This document shows, in pieces, positions 35,358 through 45,149 of a DNA stretch of 64,000 bases. The translations under genes were made by a program, and so were the position numbers. How positions within the stretch are numbered: position 1 is the stretch's first letter; every line of letters starts with the position of its first letter. Under the pieces are notes generated by a model. It ran no database searches and had not been told where the DNA came from. It saw nothing but the letters and a program-made list of their open reading frames with translations. The DNA is from Trissonchulus latispiculum. Lineage: Eukaryota > Nematoda > Enoplea > Enoplida > Ironidae. The DNA lies in NCBI GenBank assembly GCA_030248195.1, contig JASAND010030275.1, positions 1 through 64,000 of the forward strand, in the 5' to 3' direction.

Positions 35358-35541
35358 GTTCTGCTGGATGACATCGGGTTTGAGCCTTTCTTTGATACTC
35401 TTCGAGATCAATATCTCCAGAAATTAGCGGCGTCAGCATTTCCTACGCTGTGCGGTTCTGGACTTGATTCTCATCGAGCCTTTACGGTTTCCTACGATTT
35501 AAACCAAGATCGTTCTCTTGGTTTTCACTACGATAATGCTG
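35358..35541 (+). CDS. OGFOD2: OGFOD2 internal exon with the HxD iron-binding pair
   Basis: The exon follows GTATTTTAG and ends before GTGCGT. It encodes VLLDDIGFEPFFDTLRDQYL, then LDSHRAFTVSYDLNQDRSLG and FHYDNA, leaving in phase 1. The HYD triplet gives the first two metal ligands of the double-stranded beta-helix oxygenase fold, and SHRAF.V.Y matches the family segment before it. The 61 codons fit the family spacing with no gap. It joins exon 31959-32083 in phase 0 across a 3.27-kb intron containing a LINE and a foldback element. Confidence 0.93.
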
Positions 35542-36223
35542 GTGCGTGCAGGATGTATAAGCTACTAAGTTATGTCCCAAATTTCAAAATATTCCTATGC
35601 CCATGTTTAATCAAATTCCAACTATTGCCACACATAATATCGGTTTCTAAGAGTGGATGACTGGATCAGTGCGTATATATATACATTCTGAATTCTGATG
35701 TTGGTTTTATTAATTTTTTATAATACCGGGGGCGCCAGGAAAACTGCTGTTCCGGGCACCAGAGGTGGCGTGGTCTTGTTTCGTAGTTGCGGGTGGGGAC
35801 ACATTGTTGTTTGGAATTAACTGAATCATTTTGCGGGCACTGGCTTAATTTTTAATTTTTACTTTACTTTATTTTAGCCCTAATCGCCATAAAGTCATGA
35901 AGAATTGTATGAATTGTATTGTGAAGCGTTAGCGTGCTAAATTTGGACAGTATACGATTTAGATTTAAGTGATTAGAGTAGATGGAGCGATTTTGTTATT
36001 TGGTTTCTACTGAATTTTTAGCGAAATACTTCCTTTTTTAAAAGTATCTTTTCAAACGCTCGTCACCTCATCCAGAAATGGCTGGCCCTCCGTCCTGAAA
36101 GTTTCGGTTAGAGAGAAAGCCAGAATATCAGCTGCAAACTTAAACTAAAACACTATCATGTAGTGATTTGAATGCTTTATGTGGTTTTTCGTTACCTGTG
36201 TCAGTTTCATTCAAATATTCTAG
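35542..36223 (+). other. OGFOD2 intron, no insertion recognised
   Basis: Phase-1 intron of 682 bp with GTGCGT donor and TATTCTAG acceptor. No element ends or repeats seen elsewhere in the window are recognised. Confidence 0.7.
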
Positions 36224-36552
36224 AGGTGACAATGAATATTTCGCTCAGCGATGACTTTGAAGATGGTGATCTCTATTTCTGTGATATGAGAAGCACTCCA
36301 TTGCAGACTATGCAATGTAGGCCCGTGAAGCATCGTCGAGGGTGGGGTATCTTACATCGCGGTCAACAGCTCCATGGCGCTTTACCAATTTCATCGGGTC
36401 AACGTCATAATCTAATCATTTGGATGCGTAGTTCTAGCGTAAGGAACAAACTGTGCCCGATGTGTGATTCTAAACCGGAACTCATTCCAGCTGATTGTGG
36501 CTATGGTGATGGATTTACTGAAGAAACTGTGAATGTCTGCAATGCATTATAA
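36224..36552 (+). CDS. OGFOD2: OGFOD2 last exon with distal His and 2-oxoglutarate Arg
   Basis: The exon completes a Glu codon and continues VTMNISLSDDFEDGDLYF, then GILHRGQQLHGALPISSGQR and HNLIIWMRSS, then VRNKLCPMC, ending VNVCNAL at TAA. The His of LHGA is the expected third iron ligand, and the Arg of SGQR the expected 2-oxoglutarate anchor. The CPMC segment and the GDGFTEE then NVC ending match the family C-terminus, so the gene ends here naturally. All catalytic residues visible in exons 35358 and 36224 are intact, consistent with a functional enzyme. A G/C-tract MITE starts 36 bp after the stop codon, so it probably lies in the 3' untranslated region. Confidence 0.95.
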
Positions 36553-36587
36553 CAATGTGATAAACGTCATTTCTGATCATCGTCCTA

Positions 36588-36934
36588 GGCTTATTCTAGG
36601 GATTTGTTGTTGGGGGCTGTTTTTCTGAGGTTTAGTCCTATTGGAGGGAGGGGGGTAATTTTTAAAAAAACATGCTGAAAAATTTCGCTATTTTTATAGT
36701 AATCGCCAAAAAGTTCGTTTTTAGTGCAAAAATAAGCGGATTAGTGTTAGGCCAAAATGCTAGTAAACATCTCCGGCGAAGCTGGAAAATTTTTGAAAAT
36801 TTGACGTGAGCTATTTTTTCAGGGCAAAATTTGGTACCAAAAGGGGCACCCAGTGTTTTGGGGGGTGAGCGAATTTTGGAGGGGAAAGTCGTCTGTGAGG
36901 AGGGCCCCCTCGCCCCCTACCAGTAGAATAAGCC
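36588..36934. mobile_element. GGCTTATTCTAG-ended MITE just after the OGFOD2 stop
   Basis: Left end GGCTTATTCTAG and right end AGTAGAATAAGCC match the copy at 1854-2263. The interior keeps the CTCCGGCGAAG hairpin but has shorter G/C tracts. No target duplication is clear. Its position suggests it contributes to the 3' end of OGFOD2 transcripts. Confidence 0.8.
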
Positions 36935-36989
36935 CAGTCTTTTGCTATTGCTGTATGCTGTTTGTTGTCCCCAGCTCTGATAGTATCTG

Positions 36990-38080
36990 AAGGGGGTCGC
37001 CAAAAGACCATTTCAGATTTTTCTCATTTTCACATTATTTTGTACTTCACATGATTCCACAAAACAAGACATTCGCGTTTGTTACAAAACTTTCCCTATC
37101 AGTCACAATAGTCCTCCAAAAATGACCCAAGCATTTGTTAAACGTAGAGAAACGAAAAAGTTGGATAACTTCGTGGTGACCGAAAGTTTGAGCGCTGTGC
37201 CAGAGCAAATGAGCCATAACTTGGCACAATGTTAATCTGGACTAGGTAGAGTGTTAATACCTATATGCTTTGTTCGTGCGTTAGCTCAGCTATTTTCTAG
37301 AAATTTTCAAAGGATTGATTTGTTTTTGCACAAATCTGATTTGCAAAAATGCCACCAAAAAATGTTTCGTCATAGCCACTGTACAGTTTTCTCATATAGA
37401 TATTAACACAGTACACACATAGTTTCAATTTGCATGCGCACAATCCCTGTTGCTGCTTGGGACTATATCACACTTTTAATCACCGCGTTGGCGTTTTGCC
37501 TCAAAATACATCATTTTTCAAATTTTGTATTGTAATGGTCCATAAGTGGGTGAAAGCTGAGATATTCCAACCAAATTCGGTGTGCCAATTCGCACATATG
37601 AAAGTGCTAAGTTGGTGTTTAACTGCGGGCGATGACGGACGCCTATAGCCCTAAAAATGTCAAATTTTCCCGATATGGCCAAATTTATATAAAATTAAAG
37701 CTTTTGACGTCCTGAACATTTTGTCTTTTTACACCATGTGTCTAACGTTAAAGTTAGAACGAGTTAAATCTTGAAGTAAATAGTTGTCGGAATGAGCTTG
37801 GCCAAGTCCTGCAAGTGCCGTTTCTCGCTCGTTGCTTGGCGTGTCACTGTATTTTCTGCTTAATAAATACATACAAGTAGAACGTTTTAAATTGTTGAAT
37901 TAAATACCATTCTACGTGTACGCGACCTAGCCTTCCGCGAAGCATACAGGTTTAAATACTAAATTGTAAGGATTTGAACTGCAATATCTCTTAACTGGGT
38001 TGATCCTGGACTCTAAAAATTGTGGCCGAAAATGAACAAAATCGGTGAGAAAATTTTGGGCTTCGCGACACCCGCCCATT
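36990..38080. mobile_element. Second, older copy of the TTAA-type element
   Basis: Starts AGGGGGTCGCC and ends with inverted GCGACACCCGCCC. It aligns along its length with 5382-6400 plus 9926-10085, for example AGTTTGAGCGCTGTG and GAACTGCAATATCTCT. Terminal tetramers are TGAA and ATTA rather than TTAA, fitting decay. It lacks the LINE that splits the first copy. Confidence 0.75.
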
Positions 38081-39400
38081 ACCCAGTAAAAGATTACCAT
38101 CGTCCCTCGACTCGACTTGTTGGTTTTCTTCAGGCTTGAAAATAGTGCTTATTTTAAGCAGGTATTGGTAGAATTTTACCTTGCGCCTCCCGCCAACTTT
38201 CGGAAGCCCCTCCACTTTCTCACGTACAAAACTCTGAAATGGCCAGATATCGGTAAAAATTGTTTAAGTTAGTCGACTTTTTGGGAAGTCGGTCATTAGT
38301 GAAAATTGTAGAACCAGCTGTTAACAGAGAGAAAACGTGATGCTTGTCTATTGTGTACTCTTTGTACTATTAACTGCTGTAAACCTTTTTCAATTATAAT
38401 TAAATATGTGTGTGCAGTTAATCTTGGAGAGATATATACAGAACAGGATTCTGATTGACAGAAATGTGAATAGAACTGGGCAAGTCGATGTTAGGTAGTG
38501 CTCTTTCAGTATCCTATTTTAGTTTCATTGCCAGCCGATCCAAAATGGTATCAGTAACACTTTCAGTCGGCAACACAAAATTGTTCCAGTTTTAGTCTAC
38601 CTAGAATAGGGAAATTAAGGGAGTTTGCGCCTTTTTGGAATCTGTTTTTTAATAACTCACGGAGGAGTGGACCGATCGGGCTTAAACTCGCTGTGTGAAG
38701 AGCCTATGGGCAGGGGTACATGCTGTGAAAATTTGAGCCGATTCGGTCGAGCCAATCTCGATATATGCAAATTAGGTGCTTTGGCCGCTTGCATGTTTTC
38801 TCCTTTTTTTCCCACCCACCCTAGAGGTCGGAAGACAAAAAATTTCTATAAACTTTTGCTATTTTTGTGGATAGAGTCCCCCGCAATTCAGGGCGAATTT
38901 TTTTTAGCGCTAGGACCCCCCCCCCATAGGTCTGTAGTCTTGGGATTTGTCGATTTTTGACCCCCCGGAAAAAACTAGTCCGAAAATTTATTAATCAGTC
39001 TACAGAGAGGTGCGCTGAAAGCCTGGTGCTCATATTGGATTTATAGCATCACCCTAATGTGAACATGTGACCGAAGCGAGGTTTTGCTGATAGACCTCCT
39101 GTGGCGCCCTGGCCAGGGGTCACTAGTTAACGTGTAAAAGGGGTGGTCTGGGCCTACGGAGTAGGCAGCCCTATACATAAGAGCTGCTGGGCTGAGGTTT
39201 CGTATTCGAATAGGAACCCCTGTATGGCGAATCTAAATGGCCCATTAGTTTTGCTGTAGCACCTATCCGTGGGGCTGGGGGGCACCCTGATGGATGTGGG
39301 GCCCTACCGTGTCACTGGTCCAACTTTAACCTCTTCCATAGAAAGATTCGCTGCAGGTACAGCTTTCATATTGGGCGTGTGGGGTGGGCTGCGGGAGCAC
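38081..39400. other. Spacer, no gene recognised
   Basis: No exon, RNA gene or clear element end is recognised. A single TGTGGCGCCCTGGCCAGGGG block near 39100 belongs to the tandem repeat that follows. Confidence 0.45.
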
Positions 39401-39429
39401 TACAACATAGGCTATAGTAGGTTTCGCCC

Positions 39430-39790
39430 AGACCCGTGTGGCGCCCTGGCCAGGGGTCCGGACCGTAGACCAGGCCCAAAATGGCCAAAAATCGATTTTT
39501 CCAAAAGTGGCCAAGTTTGGTATCAAATGAAAGCCCTTGGTGAGGCGAACATTTTTTGTCATTGGAGGACCCTGCCAAAGTGGCCCCAGCGGCCTGTGGC
39601 GCCCTGACCAGGGTCCGGACCGGTCCAAAATGGCCAAAAATCGATTTTTCCTAAAGTGGCCATGTTGGGTATCAAATGAAAGCCCTTGGTGAGGCGAACA
39701 TTTTTTGTCATTGGAGGACCCATCCAAAGTGGCCCCAGCGGCCTGTGGCGCCCTGACCAGGGTCCGGACCGGTCCAAAATCGGTGTTTTA
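39430..39790 (+). repeat. Tandem repeat, about 151-157-bp unit
   Basis: TGGCGCCCTG followed by CCAGGGTCCGGACCG recurs at about 39439, 39596 and 39747. Between are AAAATGGCCAAAAATCGATT, GGTATCAAATGAAAGCCC and CATTGGAGGACC. The open frames across it are repeat-encoded. Confidence 0.88.
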
Positions 39791-39824
39791 AAAATTTTCT
39801 AAGTTTGGTATCAGGCAAAAGTGG

Positions 39825-40575
39825 CTCAAATTCGCATAAAAGAGCCTGCTATTTAGATTTCTATGTCCCTACGCGGCGCCGCTAACCCCCCCCCCCTTCC
39901 GCACATCATCAGCCATTCAGAATATTGCGTTAAACACTCATTTGCGTTTTCAAATTCGCATTTAAGAGCCTGCTATTTAAATCTCTGTGTCCCCACGCTC
40001 GCCGCTGCCCCCCTCCCAAACATCGGCAACCGATCAGAGGACTGCATTAAACACTCATTGCGTTCACAAATTCGCATATAAGAGCCTGCTATTTAAGTCT
40101 GTGTGTCCCCGCGCTACGCCGCTACCCCCCCCCCCCCTTCCGCACATCATCAGCCATTCAGAAAATTGCGTTTAACACTCATTTGCGTTGTCAAATTCGC
40201 ATATAAGAGCCTGCTATTTAAATCTCTGTGTCCCCACGCGCGCCGCTGCCCCCCCCCAAATATCGGCAACCGATCAGAGAACTGCATTAAACACTCATTT
40301 GCGTTCACAAATTCGCATATAGGATCCTGCTATTTAAATCTCAGTGTCCCACGTGGCGCCGCTGCCCCCCCCCCCCCCTTCCGCACATCATCAGCCATTC
40401 AGAAAATTGCGTTAAACACTCATTTGCGTTCACAAGTTCGCATATAAGAGCCTGCTATTTAGATTTCTATGTCCCTACGCGGCGCCGCACCCCCCCCCCC
40501 CTCGGCACATCATCAGTCAGCCATTCCGGAAACTGCGCTAAACCCACGATTTTGCGGTCTCAAATTTGCATAAAA
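39825..40575 (+). repeat. Dimeric satellite-like tandem array, about 241-bp higher-order unit
   Basis: GAGCCTGCTATTTA or a close variant recurs at about 39843, 39965, 40081, 40206, 40322 and 40447. Neighbouring monomers alternate between a type with CGCACATCATCAGCCATTCA and a type with ATCGGCAACCGATCAGAG. Same-type monomers are about 238-241 bp apart. Each monomer also has a C-run of variable length, so the open frames through it are artefacts. Confidence 0.9.
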
Positions 40576-40790
40576 AGTGCTATTAAAACTATTGCTACAC
40601 ACATCTTAACCGGGAAAATGCCGGTTGTTTATTAAAGTCGAAAAGTAATACGTATGTGATCTACAGCGGAAAAATGCAAGAAACTAGTAACAAAAATGCC
40701 CTAACTGTCATTGCTAAAGGGGAGAATAGGGAAATGCTGCTAAAGCGGAAAAATGCCAATAGTTTCGTGCATGCTGATTAAGGTCTACTC

Positions 40791-41085
40791 AGCGCCTAAA
40801 ATGATTGAAACCAGCTTTTTGGTGCAGAATAGGGAATCTAGCCAGCGCCTAAAATGATTGAAACCAGCTTTTTGGTGCAGAATAGGGAATCTAACCAGCG
40901 CCTAAAATGATTGAAACCAGCTTTTTGGTGCAGAATAGGGAATCTAGCCAGCGCCTAAAATGATTGAAACCAGCTTTTTGGCGCAGAATAGGGAATTCAG
41001 TCAGCGCCTAAAATGATTGAAACCAGCTTTTTGGTGCAGAATAGGGAATCTAGTCAGCGCCTAAAATGATTGAAACCAGCGTCTG
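40791..41085 (+). repeat. 53-bp tandem array in the foldback arm
   Basis: AGCGCCTAAAATGATTGAAA starts at 40791, 40844, 40897, 40950, 41003 and 41056, an exact 53-bp spacing. Each unit contains ACCAGCTTTTTGG and AGAATAGGGAAT. Three inverted units lie at about 43805-43935. Confidence 0.95.
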
Positions 41086-41231
41086 GGGTAGAATAGGCGC
41101 CTCTCGCCATCCACCCTATTCGCGTGAACTCGAAGAATTCTCGTAGAATGAACTTAGCAAATAAGCACTTGACATTTGCGTGGATACCTGTGTCACATAG
41201 GCTGTGTGTAAGTGGGTTTACATTCATTAGC

Positions 41232-41366
41232 GAGAATTGCTTTAGCGAGAATTGCTTCAGTGAGAATTGCTTTAGTGAGAATTGCTTCAGCGAGAAAACT
41301 CAAATTTGTGGTTTTGCTTTAGTGAGAAACTGCTTTAGAGAGAATTGCTTTAATGAGAAAAGCTTC
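41232..41366 (+). repeat. 15-bp tandem array GAGAATTGCTTYAGY
   Basis: At least four consecutive units, then degenerate ones, with the inverse at 42172-42330. The reading frame through it gives a repeated NCFSE pentapeptide, which is simply the 15-bp repeat translated. The inverted copies gave a second false frame on the minus strand. Confidence 0.85.
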
Positions 41367-42934
41367 CGCTTATGAAATCTATGAAGATTAAATTCAAACT
41401 TTGTTTTGGATTAGATTTAAACTAGCATACACATGTACACACTATCCGATGGAATACAATGTGCATTAATAAACTAATTAATTATTGAAATATATAAATA
41501 ATAAATAAATGAAAACTGCTTTCACAGATAAAAGTCTTAAATTAGTAGAGGCGCGACGTTTCTTTACAGGAAGCGAAACTTTAGTTTTTAAAGATTGATC
41601 GTTTAAACTTTACTCTTAAGATAATGCATTTAGCCACGTCTTATGTTGTGTTTTACTGTTTTACTGCGTTTTCACTTCACACATTATATTGGAAAACGCA
41701 CTTAAAATAAAATAAATTTTAGTTCTTCCGAAGCAAACCTTAAAGAAAGTGTTTAGCTATATCCAATGTCTGCAAAGTTAGAATAAAATTGTTAAACTAA
41801 CTGAGAGCCTTGACGTTTCCCAATTTTCATAAAAAATTTTACTAAATAAATAAATAATAAATTAATAAATAAACAACAACAATAAATAACTAAATAAATT
41901 TTTGTTGGCTTTCATCTCTAGAAGGATCACAATTTGTAACCTCATTAGAGTGCGAAAAACAAAGACTATTCTGAGAAAAACACCACTGAATAACACATGT
42001 CAGACTTTTAACAAGACCTGGTGCTGACGTGAAAAGTTAGTGGAAAAGGTCAATTCAAAAATAATTTATTCGGTTATTACAAATTGCAATCGGTCAACTT
42101 GTCGAAATAATTTTCGAAAATAAATAAATAAATCGAAAATTGCCGTGTTTATGATGCTTAACAAATTCTCTAAACAATTCTCGCTGAAGCAATTCTCTCT
42201 AAAGCAATTTCTCTCTAAAGCAAAATTTGAATTTTGGACTTTCTCACTTAAGCCAACTTTTGAAATAACGAACGCGCATTTTCTCACTAAAGCAATTCTC
42301 ACTAAAGCAATTCTCGCTAATGAATGCACACGGTGTAGGTGTGCGTGTAAGTGCATCAGCAGTTCCTCGTGAAGTTCGAAAAAACCAGTTTACTTTAGGT
42401 AGAGGGATGATGCGTAATCACAAGCAATGCCAGGTGGCGTACAATTATTTGCGTACAGCTGAATGTATGAACTCACGAATTATGCTAGCCTTGGTTTGCA
42501 CATGTTGCTCAGGAGGTTTAACAAAATTTATCATGGAACAAAATTTATCATGTTGAATATACTTACACGTTTATGAATTGTAAGTGCTATATACGCTATC
42601 GTGGTGGAGAATTTGAGTGGACTTGACGAAGCCAAATGAGTTTATGTACATACAGTATGTAGACTATCTAGGGAGGCGGTAACTAATTTTTTCATAGCGA
42701 CTGTTTCATATTCATTTCATTCAGTCACAGCGGAGGCCACATTACATGACACCATCACGTGTTCAGTCCAGCAGACAGCTCCTTGTGCGGAATTACTTTG
42801 TCATTTAGACTCACAAGTTAACTCATAAGCCTTCTCAAACCATATTATAGTCACGCCATTGCGATTGAGTACGTATATATCTGAGCACTTCACGCGAATA
42901 GGGTGGATGGCGAGAGGCGCCTATTCTACCCGAG

Positions 42935-43794
42935 CAGGGTTTTTTTGGTTTTCGGATTTGCGTCAACCTTGCGTCCAGCTAATTTTAAGTTGCGTCCCGT
43001 TAAGAAATTTTGCGTCCAGGTAAAATTATTGTTTTAGCGTGTTTTATATGCAAAAATTGTATTCTTTATAAAAATGCCGATTATTTCTTTAGTGAAACAT
43101 AATTTAATCGTATGAAAAAGTACTTAGAACGGTGATGTTACTGAACAGTAATGCACGATTACAAAATATGTGAAATATGCCCTATATACACGACGGGGGG
43201 TCAGGGGGGCGGAGCCCCCCAGAAGTTGAGAAAATTTTTTGCGATTACGATTGCTTTAAATGAACCAAACCAAAAATTGGATACTCTACAAATTTGGTTG
43301 ACTTTTGGTAATTAAGGGATTAACCCCCAGAAGCTGAAAATGTTTTGAAAATCCAGTCAAGAGCAAAATTTAGACTTTAAAAGCTGTGCTAATGCAATTG
43401 TATGAACCTCATAACATTACAGTATCCCAAAAATTTGGATATTCGGCTACGGCTACAAATTTTATTAACATTGGGCTTTGACCTGTTATGTATCGATTCA
43501 GGTAGATAACTCAACTAATAACTCAACAAGTACTGACACATTACAAAGCGTTGGCATTCCATGACATAGTGGAAAACACCAGGGGGTCTGGGGGGCGGGG
43601 CCCCCCAGAAACTGAGAAAATTTTTGGAAAACATGGAAAAATTGGTACTGGAAACATTTAAAGTTTTCACTTTTACAAAAGTGAATTTTCTCCCGAAATA
43701 ATGTTGCGTCTAGCTTGCGTCCCGTTAAAATTTCGTTGCGTCGAGATAAGAAACTTTGCGTCCAGACACACTTCTGGACGCAAAAAAAACCCTG
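42935..43794. mobile_element. hAT MITE with TTGCGTCC repeats (8-bp TSD)
   Basis: The left end is CAGGGTTTTTTTGG and the right end, read inward, is CAGGGTTTTTTTTGCGTCC. TACCCGAG flanks both sides (42927-42934 and 43795-43802). TTGCGTCCAG or TTGCGTCCCG repeats in direct orientation near both ends. Two copies of the G/C palindrome module about 390 bp apart lie at 43195-43235 and 43583-43625. It is non-coding and sits in the right arm of the large foldback element. Confidence 0.93.
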
Positions 43795-44135
43795 TACCCG
43801 AGACGCTGGTTTCAATCATTTTAGGCGCTGACTAGACTCCCTGTTCTTCGCCAAAAAGCTGGTTTCAATCATTTTAGGCGCTGGCTAGATTCCCTATTCT
43901 GCGCAAAAAGCTGGTTTCAATCATTTTAGGCGCTGAGTAGACCTTAATCTGCATGCACGAAACTATTGGCATTTTTCCGCTTTAGCAGCATTTCCCTATT
44001 CTCCCCTTTAGCAATGACCGTTGGGGCATTTTTGTTACTAGTTCCAACCCGAGTTTCATCAAAACTAGTCCCGCTTTTCGGCTTTCACGTTAAGCTAGAA
44101 CAAACAGTGTTTTCTGCTTCTGTCGCTATCTCAAC

Positions 44136-44428
44136 TAGTGCTGGGATCGGTTCCAAAATAACCGGTAGGATTATTACAACCGGAACCGGAACCGGTGGCT
44201 TTTGGAACCGGCCGGTTCTTGTGTTAATTTTATATATTAAGTTTTTATATCATTTATATTTATTTAAATATATTAAGTTTTTATATAAATTGTCAAAAAA
44301 TAAAAAAATCGTGAGATTTTTGCTTTTTTATCAAAAATACCAATTGGAATCGGAACCGGTAGTTAGAACCGGAACCGGTAGTCAAGAACCGGAACCGGTT
44401 TCAAAAATCGGAACCGGTCCCAGCACTA
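44136..44428. mobile_element. hAT-like MITE with GGAACCGG arrays (8-bp TSD)
   Basis: The left end is TAGTGCTGGGATCGGTTCC and the right end is GGAACCGGTCCCAGCACTA. ATCTCAAC flanks both sides (44128-44135 and 44429-44436). AACCGG words are repeated inside both ends around an AT-rich centre. It is 293 bp with no coding capacity. Confidence 0.93.
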
Positions 44429-44436
44429 ATCTCAAC

Positions 44437-45149
44437 ATAGTAGTGATGTGGAGTGGATCGGATCGGATCGGCTTAACTTTTCCTGATCGCCGAACCGGCA
44501 AATGAGGCAAAATTTGTCAATTTATACCTATTTTTACAACATTGCAAAATCGTTTAGAAGAAATTTTCAAAATCTCGTTTGAATTTTGTTCAAATGTTGA
44601 ATTTACTGTTGTAATTACTTCTCTGGATAGCTTATTATTTCTCTGGATAAATAAATATTTTATATGTTACAAAACAGTCAAACGGAATTGCTCTCTAATA
44701 TTTTCTGCTAATTAATTTTTGGTCTGCTCCGCATCTTAAATTTAGTGATACTGACTATATTCTCGTATGATTAAAAGTTTTCAACTATGAGGAACACTAT
44801 TTCAAATTGGAAGAAAATTTTTCACCCAAGCGCGTTTGTTCAGAAGTGGAAAGTCTGCAAGATCTGCCGGACGCATTTTTGCATATGCTATTGCCTTTGT
44901 AACCGAAATTGTGTTACACACTTCGGCCGTTTTAGCGCCCTTGTTGTACTGTCCTCAAGAAAGCCCCAAGAACATATTTTTTAGAATCGTCCTGAACTGG
45001 AGATTTAGAACAGCCTGCATGTGCATATCGGGTTTAAATCACGGCCCGAAACAGGCCGAATGCTCAAAATTATAGTACGACCAAGTACGGTGTTTACAAA
45101 CTTCGACCGTTTATAGCAGATTAGCACTTTGGAATAAACCACAACAATG
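44437..45149. other. AT-rich spacer, no gene recognised
   Basis: A GGATCGGATCGGATCGG cluster at 44456-44472 may be the edge of another degenerate hAT-like element. Nothing else is recognised. Confidence 0.4.

Larger units (their letters stand above)
40684..44041. mobile_element. 3.4-kb foldback element with tandem-repeat arms
   Basis: Ends are CTAGTAACAAAAATGCCC and its inverse. From outside inward the left arm has an AATAGGGAAATGCTGC segment, a 53-bp tandem array (40791-41085), a GGCGCCTCTCGCCATCC block (41098-41129) and a 15-bp array (41232-41366). All are found inverted in the right half (43810-44041, 42886-42927, 42172-42330). The left 53-bp array has about six units, the right about three, so the arms have changed unequally. 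A hAT element (42935-43794) lies in the right arm. No transposase is seen. Confidence 0.88.

Noticed and set aside
40791..41085. Regular direct repeats that could suggest a CRISPR array
   Set aside because: Units are contiguous with no variable spacers, they recur inverted in the other arm of a transposon, and the host is an animal.
41124..41375. 83-codon frame with repeated NCFSE pentapeptides
   Set aside because: It is the 15-bp tandem array of a foldback element read in frame; the inverted copy gives a matching false frame on the minus strand at 42066-42356.
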